Shown here: positions 7,485 to 15,425 of the stretch, piece by piece
Layout of the letters: each line of letters starts with the position of its first letter
How positions within the stretch are numbered: the first letter of the stretch is position 1
From: Methanospirillum hungatei
GTDB taxonomy: Archaea > Halobacteriota > Methanomicrobia > Methanomicrobiales > Methanospirillaceae
Direction of reading: 5' to 3'
Length of the DNA stretch: 17,055 nucleotides
NCBI RefSeq assembly: GCF_020216685.1
Contig: NZ_JAIWNS010000073.1
Span: 1-17,055 of the forward strand
The notes under the pieces: model-generated
Seen by the model: the letters and a program-made list of their open reading frames with translations, nothing else
What the model was told of the DNA's origin: nothing
Databases searched by the model: none
Position numbers and translations under genes: made by a program

Positions 7485-9665
7485 TCAAAGCCTGAATTCT
7501 GCAAGATCCTCTTTTAATCTGACTGATCGGTCCCTGACTTCAGATGACTCTGCCATGACTTTCTCCAGTGACACACTAGTCTCTACGGCGATTGATGCAA
7601 GGCCGGACATCTTATGCTCATTTTCCTGTGCGATGCCACTGATAACATTAATTCCGCCACTTATCCGTTCAATCTCCACCAGCTGGTTCTCATTGGCACG
7701 TGTAATCTCACCAATACCGGTCGCGGCATTTCCGATATAACCGACTATCTGTTCAAGGGCATCAACCGTCTGCCTGACACTTCCAATACCGGTGATAATC
7801 TCCTCAAACACATTCTGCATCAGGCCGGACGTCTTCTGACTCTGGGATATTATCTCTGATATGACCTGTTCGATATGTTCGGTTGCACGCCTTGACTCAC
7901 CGGCAAGGTTTTTCACTTCTCCTGCCACGACCGCAAATCCCCTTCCTGCTTCACCTGCACGGGCAGCTTCAATCGCCGCATTCAGGGCAAGGAGGTTCGT
8001 CTGGTTTGCAATGTCAGCAATGACCCTGACAACTTTTGAGATGTCCGCAATCTTCGCATTCAAATCTCCGATCTCCTCAACCGCTTTCCGGGAGATGAGT
8101 TCTACTGACTCCATCTTTTTGGAGGCTTCATTCCCCTGGACAAGAGCCGACTGACCAGACCCTGCCGCAGTATCTGCAAGGTTCATTACCTCCTGTGAAG
8201 TACTTGCAATCTCTTCAAATGAGGCAGAAAGACCCTCTATACTTTTTAAGAGTTCAGATATTGCATCGACCTGTTCCTTCATCTTCACCGCAGTACTGTC
8301 TGCAGTGCCAGCTACCTGTTCCGCACCCTTTGCCACCTGGATCGTCTCATTTCCGATGGTCTCCATCGATGATTCAAGAATATTGACCTGGTTTACGATC
8401 TCTGTCAATGTTCTCCTGATTCGTGACACCGCCTCGTCAAGGTCAGTCTTTACTTCGCAGAGCGGATCTGAATCATCACACGAGACTGAGATAGTCAGGT
8501 CCTTCTTTGCAATTTTGGCAAGAGCTTCAGCGAGATCCTGAATACTTCTCTTGAGCATCCGGTCAGCATTCCGCTCCTGGGTCATATCCACAAGACAAAT
8601 AAGGACATCTCCCGTATTTCCCTCCTCATCCACAAGAGGAATAGCAAACAGCGCAACTTCCCGATCTCCGGATGGGAACCGGTATATAGCCTCACCTGAT
8701 CGGTTTTTCTGGTTTTTGAAGACCTCTATGAGATTCAGTGTGCATGGACTGACTTCAGAAAAATTCCTGAAACTAAATGACTCTAGCTCCTTTTCGGTAT
8801 AACCACTTAAACTGAGAAACGCATCATTTGTCTGAACAACCCGGTACTGAGTATCGATTATTATCATCGGGATGGGGTTTTCTTTGACTATTCTTTCAGC
8901 CCTTTTCTGTAGTTCGACAATCTTTGATATGTTCTGAACTACCTCAACATGTCCGATGGGATTGTCCTGCTTATCGCGAAGATATGCCACATCAATCTTA
9001 AAATGTTGACCATGATCTTCAAAATACGTTTCAGAGATTCCACGGCGAAGTTTTTCAATGCCTGCCACATTCCCGCACTTTTTACCAACAAGTTTCACCC
9101 GTGACGTCTTTTTAAACTTCTCAACGGCTGAATTGACATAGGTCCAGATCATATCAGGATCGGTAACTGATATGGGGAAGGGAATGGCATCGAGGATGGC
9201 TTCATACCATACCGTCTTCTGATTTAACTTTTGTGCAAGAGTATCTGCCCGCTTCTTCTCTTCAAACTCTTGTGAGCAGTCGCGAATCGCGCATACACAA
9301 AATACCCGTTCATCCCCATACGGAGAGATTCTCAGCTCAGCGGGGAATACCGCTCCGTCTCCTTTCTGCATAAAAAGAACAGCACTCTGATGATATCCAT
9401 TCAGTGCCTTCCTTATGATCTCTGAAATCTGTTGGCTGGAAGGAGAACCATCCGGCTGCTTATCAGGAAAAAATGATGAGATTTGAATATTATTCAGGGT
9501 ATCGGTGACAAGCAGTGACATTGCAGCGGGATTTATATCAGAAATTGTCTCCCCTGAAAGAATCAGAAGTGGCACCTGCACTGAAGAGAACAGCGCAGAG
9601 GGATTTTTCTCATAAGGGGATAAATTGCCGGTTTTCTGATCAGGGGAGGGGTCCATAAAACTCAA
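7485..9665 (-). CDS. Soluble methyl-accepting chemotaxis transducer with PAS domains
   Basis: 726 residues without any membrane segment, so a cytoplasmic transducer. Three PAS-like domains lie at about 26-135, 150-250 and 260-368; a HAMP-like linker (about 375-425) leads to a long helical signalling domain (about 430-726). The hairpin tip that binds CheA and CheW is unmistakable at 550-588 (IANQTNLLALNAAIEAARAG and following). It presumably senses a cytoplasmic ligand or redox state through PAS and controls CheA and hence the archaellum; no che genes are in the window. The start is a TTG at 9665, with GGTGAG (9675-9680) nine bases upstream; an ATG at 9656 is the alternative. Two cysteines (123, 125) sit near the end of the first PAS. 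Confidence 0.9.
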   Translation of the reverse strand: MSFMDPSPDQKTGNLSPYEKNPSALFSSVQVPLLILSGETISDINPAAMSLLVTDTLNNIQISSFFPDKQPDGSPSSQQISEIIRKALNGYHQSAVLFMQKGDGAVFPAELRISPYGDERVFCVCAIRDCSQEFEEKKRADTLAQKLNQKTVWYEAILDAIPFPISVTDPDMIWTYVNSAVEKFKKTSRVKLVGKKCGNVAGIEKLRRGISETYFEDHGQHFKIDVAYLRDKQDNPIGHVEVVQNISKIVELQKRAERIVKENPIPMIIIDTQYRVVQTNDAFLSLSGYTEKELESFSFRNFSEVSPCTLNLIEVFKNQKNRSGEAIYRFPSGDREVALFAIPLVDEEGNTGDVLICLVDMTQERNADRMLKRSIQDLAEALAKIAKKDLTISVSCDDSDPLCEVKTDLDEAVSRIRRTLTEIVNQVNILESSMETIGNETIQVAKGAEQVAGTADSTAVKMKEQVDAISELLKSIEGLSASFEEIASTSQEVMNLADTAAGSGQSALVQGNEASKKMESVELISRKAVEEIGDLNAKIADISKVVRVIADIANQTNLLALNAAIEAARAGEAGRGFAVVAGEVKNLAGESRRATEHIEQVISEIISQSQKTSGLMQNVFEEIITGIGSVRQTVDALEQIVGYIGNAATGIGEITRANENQLVEIERISGGINVISGIAQENEHKMSGLASIAVETSVSLEKVMAESSEVRDRSVRLKEDLAEFRL

Positions 9666-9725
9666 GGAAAATTACTCACCAACCCATATCAATAATTCGG
9701 GTTTGTAACCTGGACCAAAGAACAG

Positions 9726-9734
9726 TACTTTTCT
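9726..9734 (+). promoter_or_regulatory. Weak TATA-like element of the HdrD-like gene
   Basis: TACTTTTCT is centred 27 bases before the ATG at 9757. There is no ribosome site before that ATG, so a leaderless message from this element is plausible. The match to an archaeal TATA box is poor. Confidence 0.25.
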
Positions 9735-9756
9735 TTCCAGACAACAATTCACACAT

Positions 9757-10833
9757 ATGGGCTTTGATGCTTCCAAGTGTGATTTCTCCCGGTGCAAAGG
9801 TGAATGTCTGACAAAGTGCCCCTATGTCTCGTATGATGAGAAAGAGGCAAAAAACCAGATCAGTTCCCTTATCAAAGGTGATATGGCCCCGATACTCAAA
9901 GAGTGTATCACCTGTGCCGCATGCAATGAGTACTGTCCGCTCGGTGCAAACCCCTGGGACCTGATCCTCTGGCGACAGGAACAGACCCAGGTGCTGGGTA
10001 TTCCAAAAGATGCAAAACCTGCATCAGACTGGCTGGTAAAACCAAAGATGGTCAGGCCAGGAAAACCCGGCGGGGCACTCATATCACTCTGTGGAATATA
10101 TGAGGTGGTTCCCCAGCAGGAGTTTTTGACCGGCATGATGTTTGATGAGGCCACTCTCATCGGCGGAGGGGATTACTGTTGCGGGTTTACCGAGACTCAT
10201 CTTGGACGCGGATCCCGGCCATATGAATTCCTCCCGACCCTGGTCAAAAACCTTGCTGATGCTGCGAAGGAATACGGAGTATCTGAGATCGTATTTACCC
10301 ACGATGCCTGCTATAATGTGCTGACCACGGTCGCGATGCAGCAGCGTATCGAGGTTCCATTCAGACCGGTGCATATCCTCGAGTACATCAGGAACTGGCT
10401 GGTGGATAATAAAGACAAAATTACCACGCTCAACATGAAGATGGCCTACCAGGGAGGATGTACTACCCGGTATGCCGCGAAGGGAAGTGAAATCTGGAAA
10501 GACTGGCTTGAGGAGATTTTGAAACTCATCGGAGTTACCTGTGTTGAGGAAAAGAGAAAATATACCGGGAGTAACCGGCTGTGCTGTTGTTGCAGTATCT
10601 TTCATACCCAGCATGACCGGGCGATGAAGTTCCAGCAGATGAACATACAGGATGCCATTGATGCCGGTGCTGAAGGGTACTGTTTCATCTGCCCGGCCTG
10701 TGTCTCGGTTATGCGGATGACCTGCAAAGAGATGAACCTGACACCCTATTATATCACCCAGCTCGTAAAGATGGCACTTCACGAGGATTTGGGCAAAGCC
10801 GGTACTGCTGCTTTTGGGTACCCCGTGAAGTAG
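9757..10833 (+). CDS. HdrD/GlpC-like iron-sulfur protein with two CCG domains
   Basis: 358 residues, soluble. The N-terminus has two [4Fe-4S] motifs: an oddly spaced C8-x4-C13-x3-C17-x3-C21-P and a canonical C50/C53/C56/C60. Two cysteine-rich CCG domains follow. The first (C112, C141-C142, C185) lacks the last cysteine of its terminal CxxC. The second has C235, a run of four cysteines at 276-279, and C309/C312/C315, enough for the non-cubane [4Fe-4S] site of heterodisulfide reductase HdrB/HdrD. This layout is that of HdrD without a membrane anchor, so it may reduce a disulfide or oxidise a small acid, passing electrons to the flavoproteins or ferredoxin encoded downstream. The substrate is unknown. 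ATG without a ribosome site suggests a leaderless start. Confidence 0.85.
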   Translation: MGFDASKCDFSRCKGECLTKCPYVSYDEKEAKNQISSLIKGDMAPILKECITCAACNEYCPLGANPWDLILWRQEQTQVLGIPKDAKPASDWLVKPKMVRPGKPGGALISLCGIYEVVPQQEFLTGMMFDEATLIGGGDYCCGFTETHLGRGSRPYEFLPTLVKNLADAAKEYGVSEIVFTHDACYNVLTTVAMQQRIEVPFRPVHILEYIRNWLVDNKDKITTLNMKMAYQGGCTTRYAAKGSEIWKDWLEEILKLIGVTCVEEKRKYTGSNRLCCCCSIFHTQHDRAMKFQQMNIQDAIDAGAEGYCFICPACVSVMRMTCKEMNLTPYYITQLVKMALHEDLGKAGTAAFGYPVK

Positions 10834-10871
10834 AGAGAATAAAACCGGTAACTATTATTTTTCATATGCAT

Positions 10872-10887
10872 AGTATCATGAGATACT
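10872..10887. repeat. Short perfect inverted repeat before the flavoprotein pair
   Basis: AGTATC (10872-10877) and GATACT (10882-10887) are exact reverse complements around a four-base loop. The element ends five bases before the ribosome site GGAGG (10893-10897) of the next gene. It could be a small operator or an RNA hairpin; there is no T-run after it, so it does not look like a terminator. Confidence 0.35.
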
Positions 10888-10905
10888 GAGACGGAGGATT
10901 TTCAT

Positions 10906-11391
10906 ATGGTCACGTTTACCAGTGAGATGAAAGATGCCCTGAGGGTCCCGGGAAAAGGTGGAAGCCTTATCCATATGGCGACGAGCAGTCTTGATGGGAA
11001 ACCGAACATCGCAGCCATGAGGTTTGTGGCAACCCATGGTGATGACAAGATCCTGATATCCGATATGTTCCTCCTGAAGACCAAGATGAACCTGAAGGAG
11101 AACCCGGAGTGCTGTATTGCTATCTGCCATCCGCTTGATTCCGGAAGAGACTGGGTCTTTAAAGGAAAAGCAATTGACATCGAATACGGTTTTCCCCCGG
11201 ATTTTAACTGGTACGGGGTAACAGCAAAAGAGATCCTGGACAAGTGGGGAGACTGGGCCACCCTTGAACCACCCAAAGAGGTTCCGCCTGACATTGTATT
11301 TCCAAAACCGGCCCAACGGGGGGTTGTCGTTCTCCATGTAGAGGAGATTTATTCAATTGAGAAAGGAAAAACCGGTGAGCGGATCCAGTGA
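10906..11391 (+). CDS. Pyridoxamine 5'-phosphate oxidase-family (split-barrel FMN) protein, first of a pair
   Basis: 161 residues. The pattern ATSSLDGKPNIAAM, then KILISDMFLLKTKMNLKENP, is that of the small FMN-binding split-barrel proteins of the PNPOx class, which bind flavin at a homodimer interface. Most archaeal members are flavin reductases or electron-transfer flavoproteins of unknown substrate and not true PNP oxidases. The ATG has a good ribosome site GGAGG (10893-10897) eight bases upstream. It sits 72 bases after the HdrD-like gene and 10 bases before a paralogue, so an electron link among the three is plausible. Confidence 0.8.
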   Translation: MVTFTSEMKDALRVPGKGGSLIHMATSSLDGKPNIAAMRFVATHGDDKILISDMFLLKTKMNLKENPECCIAICHPLDSGRDWVFKGKAIDIEYGFPPDFNWYGVTAKEILDKWGDWATLEPPKEVPPDIVFPKPAQRGVVVLHVEEIYSIEKGKTGERIQ

Positions 11392-11401
11392 GGTGAAAAG
11401 G

Positions 11402-11866
11402 ATGGCAATTGTTCTGACTGAGCGTATGAAAGGATGGATTGAACTGATGGGATGCCACCTGTGTGTCGCAACGCCGGAAGGCGTGCCATGGGTGACCGTA
11501 TCACGATTTGCAAAAGTCACAAAGCCGGACCAGATCTCCTTTGCAATGGAAAAGGGTGAGATCGGCGTCATTGAGGCTGCCCTTTCACAAAATCCCTGGG
11601 TGGCAATCGGGGTCTCAAAGCAGGGAGGTATCCGTGCGGCATACCAGTTCAAGGGAAAAGGGAAAGTGCTCAGATCCGGCACTGAGTTTGACACTATCAG
11701 GGAATTGGCAACAGGTATTGCAACCGATGCAGTCCTGATAGTTGACCTTACCGAACTCTACTGCACAAAGCCCGGAGCAGAAGCCGGGCAACGGCTGGAT
11801 ATAATGGCTCCTGATGCGGTTGATGCCTGGGAGAAAGCCCGCTGGACCGATATTCCGGGTAAATAG
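11402..11866 (+). CDS. Pyridoxamine 5'-phosphate oxidase-like (split-barrel) protein, second of a pair
   Basis: 154 residues from the ATG at 11402, which has GAGGTGA (11390-11396) five bases upstream. A longer frame starting at 11357 would overlap the first flavoprotein and lacks support. The core follows the split-barrel pattern: LCVATPEGVPWVTVSRFAK, then a segment around NPWVAIGVSKQGG, then a strand QFKGKGKVL. Similarity to the upstream protein is weak, so the two are old paralogues and may form a heterodimer. A cysteine pair sits near the start and another cysteine near the C-terminus. Flavin binding is inferred from the fold only. Confidence 0.7.
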   Translation: MAIVLTERMKGWIELMGCHLCVATPEGVPWVTVSRFAKVTKPDQISFAMEKGEIGVIEAALSQNPWVAIGVSKQGGIRAAYQFKGKGKVLRSGTEFDTIRELATGIATDAVLIVDLTELYCTKPGAEAGQRLDIMAPDAVDAWEKARWTDIPGK

Positions 11867-11871
11867 ACAGA

Positions 11872-11879
11872 TTTAAAAA
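11872..11879 (+). promoter_or_regulatory. TATA box of the ferredoxin gene
   Basis: TTTAAAAA is centred about 29 bases before the ATG at 11905, which has no ribosome site. This arrangement fits a leaderless or near-leaderless archaeal message. The ferredoxin may therefore be expressed apart from the flavoprotein pair. Confidence 0.5.
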
Positions 11880-11883
11880 CATC

Positions 11884-11889
11884 TTTTTT
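11884..11889 (+). terminator. Poly-T tract after the flavoprotein pair
   Basis: Six T residues lie 18 bases after the stop of the second flavoprotein gene and just before the predicted ferredoxin transcription start. Such a tract can terminate archaeal transcription. It is the only T-run in this short gap. Confidence 0.35.
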
Positions 11890-11904
11890 CAACATTTCCC
11901 CGAA

Positions 11905-12183
11905 ATGGGAGAAGAAGACACCGGGAAAACCCCGAAAAAATTTCCCTGGTTTGAACCCTTTGCCTGTGAAGGGTGTGGAGACTGTATTTCGGTATGCCCG
12001 ACCAGTTCAATCGAACTCCTCGATAACGAGAATCAGAAAGTTCCCAAGGCATGGGTAACGAACCCTGACACCTGCATCGGATGTGGCAAATGTGCCAAAG
12101 CCTGCATCGTTGGTGCCGTGCAGATGACGAGTTACGTGGATATGGCGAAGAAGCGATACAAGGAAGAGGAGAGGCCGGTTTAG
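11905..12183 (+). CDS. 2[4Fe-4S] ferredoxin
   Basis: 92 residues with two canonical cluster motifs, CEGCGDCISVCP and CIGCGKCAKAC, separated by about 30 residues, plus a charged N-terminal extension of about 20 residues and a basic/acidic tail. The second motif ends in CIVGA where most ferredoxins have CP. It is a soluble electron carrier and could take electrons from or supply them to the HdrD-like protein and flavoproteins upstream. The ATG is probably leaderless (TATA box at 11872-11879). Its TAG stop interlocks with the stop of mch on the other strand. Confidence 0.88.
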   Translation: MGEEDTGKTPKKFPWFEPFACEGCGDCISVCPTSSIELLDNENQKVPKAWVTNPDTCIGCGKCAKACIVGAVQMTSYVDMAKKRYKEEERPV

Positions 12184-13136
12184 ACCCGCTCGTACGTCGC
12201 CTGAAAGGATTCGAGGAGAACTTCCTCGTTTAATCTGCCATAATGATAGATTTTTCCGGTGGTACAGTCATTTACTGTCAGTTCTGCCGGTGAAAATCCA
12301 AGATATGAACCAATATTGACAAAATCGTAATTTGCATTTCTGAAAAGTTCATAAAAGGGACGCCCGTACATCTCTGAATTGTCAGACGTTATCCTTGAGA
12401 ACGCATCTGAGTAGAGCCGTGTGGAGATGATGACCGATCCATAATAGATATTACAATCATTGGTCACTCCCATAGCCTGTTCAAACGTCCGTTTCACCGG
12501 AGCAACCGGGGACCTTCCTGCTGCATTAACGATATTGGAGAGATCATAGCCCATATCCTCAAGCTTGTGCATGGCCATGGTGACGATCCGGCCTGATATC
12601 TGAATTGAACCGACAATACTTCTGGTGGAAGCAACAAGGGCATAGAGGTTGGATGGTTTTACCCCGCACTTGTCTGCTATATATTCACAGATTTCTGCAT
12701 CCGGAAGCACACCAGCCTCAAGGGCAATAATGGCGATATCCGACGTGTCATGATACTGAATCGCCTGGTAGGTTCCTTTCGGCTTTAATGCAAGTGCACG
12801 CGCCGGTCCTGACCCCATTGCAAAGAAACGGTTTCTTTTAATGACCCATCCAGCCTTCTGAGAACCAAGGCAGGCGATGATCGGATGCTTAACCGTCAGG
12901 TGGACAAAAGGAAAAATCTGTCCTGCAATTGGCTGGTGGACAATGGCAGGCTCGATTAATCCCCCGGCACAGACTTTCAGGAATTGCAGTCCGGCTTCAT
13001 GGCACCCGTTTTCCATTACACCACAGTCAATCACAGTAGCGCCGTTCTCTAGGCTGTGAACTTTGATGCCCAAAATCTCTGCGTTGCGCATCATATCAAG
13101 CACAACGGGCAGGGCATAGGTATTTACACTAATCAT
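12180..13136 (-). CDS. mch: Methenyltetrahydromethanopterin cyclohydrolase
   Basis: 318 residues, the standard length of Mch. The sequence matches the family throughout, for example NTYALPVVLDMM at the start, GATVIDCGV, FFAMGSGPARAL in the middle and NIVNAAGRSPVAPV in the second half. It interconverts N5-formyl-H4MPT and N5,N10-methenyl-H4MPT in the cytoplasm, step three of CO2 reduction to methane, and is a diagnostic gene for methanogens and relatives. ATG start without a clear ribosome site; a TATA-like TATTAATA lies about 75 bases upstream, giving an untranslated leader of about 50 bases. Its TAA stop overlaps the convergent ferredoxin stop within TTAG. Confidence 0.97.
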   Translation of the reverse strand: MISVNTYALPVVLDMMRNAEILGIKVHSLENGATVIDCGVMENGCHEAGLQFLKVCAGGLIEPAIVHQPIAGQIFPFVHLTVKHPIIACLGSQKAGWVIKRNRFFAMGSGPARALALKPKGTYQAIQYHDTSDIAIIALEAGVLPDAEICEYIADKCGVKPSNLYALVASTRSIVGSIQISGRIVTMAMHKLEDMGYDLSNIVNAAGRSPVAPVKRTFEQAMGVTNDCNIYYGSVIISTRLYSDAFSRITSDNSEMYGRPFYELFRNANYDFVNIGSYLGFSPAELTVNDCTTGKIYHYGRLNEEVLLESFQATYERV

Positions 13137-13207
13137 AAGAATCAGGACAACTGCCTATCGGAGTAGTGGTTCCAGGAAGATAACCCCATCGGTCTGCTCA
13201 TAGGTAG

Positions 13208-13215
13208 TATTAATA
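13208..13215 (-). promoter_or_regulatory. TATA-like element of mch
   Basis: TATTAATA reads the same on both strands and lies in the gap between the kinase 3' end and mch. Transcription toward mch would start near 13186. The gap is 115 bases and holds no reading frame I can support. Confidence 0.4.
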
Positions 13216-13251
13216 GACAGATTCAGCATCCAAGACACAATTTCGCACTTA

Positions 13252-15411
13252 TTATTCAGATTCAAACCGATACATCGCTCTCGGCACAGAGATCTCAAAC
13301 CGTGCCCCTTTCCCATACTCACCGGTCTCGGTGATGCGAATCCCGGTCATTGCCAGGACCTCTGAAATGAAGTAGAGACCAAATCCTGAATTCTTTCCGT
13401 ACCCCAGGATGAATATCCGATCTTTTTCCTCCAAAGGAATCCCGGTCCCGTTATCCTCCCATATGATCCTGATTCCCTGCTCGTCGGTTTCCATAAAGCA
13501 GGATATCTCGGTCACCTCGCCCCCATGATTGACCGAGTTATGATAAAGATTGGCAAAGACATGATCCAGCATGGGATCTGCATACAACGACAGATCCTTT
13601 GGGATCGCACACCTGACCGGGATACCGGATGCATGAATGTGCTCGATAAGATCGGCAACATTTTGCCAGGTTGGAGAATGGACCCCTATCTGCTCATATT
13701 CCCGTGAAAAATGAATCAGATTCTCAATCCTTTTTAAAAGCCCGACAACGGTAGTTGAAATACGTTCTTTCTCAGCAGGGTCTTCAAAATCATTGAGCAG
13801 ATACATGTATCCCCTGATGGATGTTACCACATTCATCACATCATGACGGGTTATTGACTGAAGAAGCCGGAGTTTTCTGGATATTTCAGCAATCTTCTTC
13901 TCATTAACCACATTATCAGTAATATCCTGACAAAACCCGAGAATCTCTCCGCCTTCAAGTAATATCGCATCTGCATCAACATGTATATGATTCTGGTTTT
14001 TCCCTACCAAAGTCAGTTTTTTATGAGCATACCCTCTTTCAAGAAGTTTATGAAAAATTACCTGTGTTTCTTCCAGATCTTCAGGTAATATGAAATCAAA
14101 TATATTCATCTGAGTAATCTCTGCAGATGTGTATCCGGTCAATTGCTCTCCGGCCGGGTTTGTATAGGAAATATACCCGTCCCGGTCAAGAATAAAAACA
14201 AGATGCGGAGCTTTTTCAAGGTATAGTTTAAATTTCTCCTCGCTTTTTAAAAGCGCTATCTCAGCTTCCTTTTCCCTGGTAATATCAGTAATAATCCCTA
14301 TGATCTTCGATCGCGTATCAGGGGCAGGGTCAAAGAACCCACGGATCTGAATCCAGATATACCTGCCGTTTTTATGCCTGATCCGGTATGAGAGATCAAA
14401 TTCCTCTGATTCTGTAACTGCCCAGAGGAAAGTATCAAAGACATTCTGGTAATCATCCGGATGGATAATGTTCAGCCAGAGTTCCTTTCCATTCCTGAGC
14501 TCATCTGGAGTATACCCGATGACATGGCTGGCACTCTCATCCAGAAGAAGGATATCATTATCAATGTCATATTCATACGCAATCTGCCCGGTCCTGGCAG
14601 TTAACTTCTCATACCGCTTCTTCCAGGAAAGAGCCTCATTTCGCGCCCTCTTCTTCTCGGTAACATCTTCACCGATACACATGTACCCAAGGAACCGTCC
14701 CTTCTCATCACGCAGGTCAGTATTGATGATATCAAGGTCACGGATCTCCCCTGACCGGAGGAGGATCTTCATCTCTTCATGCTGGGAGATGGATTCCTTT
14801 GAAACAGCCTCCTTATACAGGCGTTTTTTCATTTCACGAAGGTCAGGAGGTACCGCTACCTCAAAGAAGTTCTGGTGGAGAAATTCATCCCTTGTCCAGC
14901 CGGTCAGGGAGAGCAGGTAATCATTGCAGTACTGGACAATCCCGTCTTCATCCAGGTGAAAAGCCACCATATGGATCCGGTCAAGGGTCTTTCGGAACCG
15001 TCGTTCATTCTCCCGTGCCAGATTTTCTACCGCGTTCTTCTCATACAGAGATCGTATCTTGTGAATCAGATCGGTGAACTGGCTGACAGGATCCCCACCC
15101 TTTTGCAGATAATAATCCGCCCCGTTATTGATCGCCTCAATGACCACCTCTTCCCTCCCCCTCCCGGTAAAGAGAATAAAAGGAAGTCTTTCATGCCTCT
15201 TCCTCACTTCCTTGAGCAGTGAAATTCCGTCCATCACCGGCATCTGATAATCAGAGACAATAACATCAAATGACTCCTGCTCAAGGATCTCAAGAGCAGC
15301 ATGAGCGGTAGAACAGAACGCGACAGAAAGATCGGCTTCTCTCTCAAAGAATTTGGAGACAATGATGTGGTAATCAGTATCATCATCAACATAGAGGATG
15401 GAGATAGTCAT
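13252..15411 (-). CDS. Response-regulator receiver / PAS / histidine kinase hybrid protein
   Basis: 719 residues, no membrane segment. A complete receiver domain is at the N-terminus (about 3-118) with acidic D9-D11, phosphoacceptor D54 in VSDYQMPVMDG, T82 and K104. Three PAS domains with PAC ends follow (about 135-255, 260-385, 390-505). The kinase core has H523 in the H-box TRHDVMN, an N-box at NLYHNSVNHGG, G1 at EDNGTGIP and G2 at GFGLYF. The receiver precedes the kinase, so it probably accepts phosphate from another kinase and sets the activity of this one, with PAS domains sensing redox or small molecules. The partner is unknown. The ATG abuts the start of the divergent DUF1622 gene, so its promoter must lie inside that gene. 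Confidence 0.9.
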   Translation of the reverse strand: MTISILYVDDDTDYHIIVSKFFEREADLSVAFCSTAHAALEILEQESFDVIVSDYQMPVMDGISLLKEVRKRHERLPFILFTGRGREEVVIEAINNGADYYLQKGGDPVSQFTDLIHKIRSLYEKNAVENLARENERRFRKTLDRIHMVAFHLDEDGIVQYCNDYLLSLTGWTRDEFLHQNFFEVAVPPDLREMKKRLYKEAVSKESISQHEEMKILLRSGEIRDLDIINTDLRDEKGRFLGYMCIGEDVTEKKRARNEALSWKKRYEKLTARTGQIAYEYDIDNDILLLDESASHVIGYTPDELRNGKELWLNIIHPDDYQNVFDTFLWAVTESEEFDLSYRIRHKNGRYIWIQIRGFFDPAPDTRSKIIGIITDITREKEAEIALLKSEEKFKLYLEKAPHLVFILDRDGYISYTNPAGEQLTGYTSAEITQMNIFDFILPEDLEETQVIFHKLLERGYAHKKLTLVGKNQNHIHVDADAILLEGGEILGFCQDITDNVVNEKKIAEISRKLRLLQSITRHDVMNVVTSIRGYMYLLNDFEDPAEKERISTTVVGLLKRIENLIHFSREYEQIGVHSPTWQNVADLIEHIHASGIPVRCAIPKDLSLYADPMLDHVFANLYHNSVNHGGEVTEISCFMETDEQGIRIIWEDNGTGIPLEEKDRIFILGYGKNSGFGLYFISEVLAMTGIRITETGEYGKGARFEISVPRAMYRFESE

Positions 15412-15425
15412 TGATTACAGGATCA

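Noticed and set aside
10084..10782. Antisense open frame (232 codons) inside the HdrD-like gene
   Set aside because: The sense frame has the full set of cluster cysteines; the antisense product has no family features.
11357..11401. Earlier start for the second flavoprotein
   Set aside because: It would overlap the preceding gene and lacks a ribosome site, while ATG 11402 has GAGGTGA five bases upstream.
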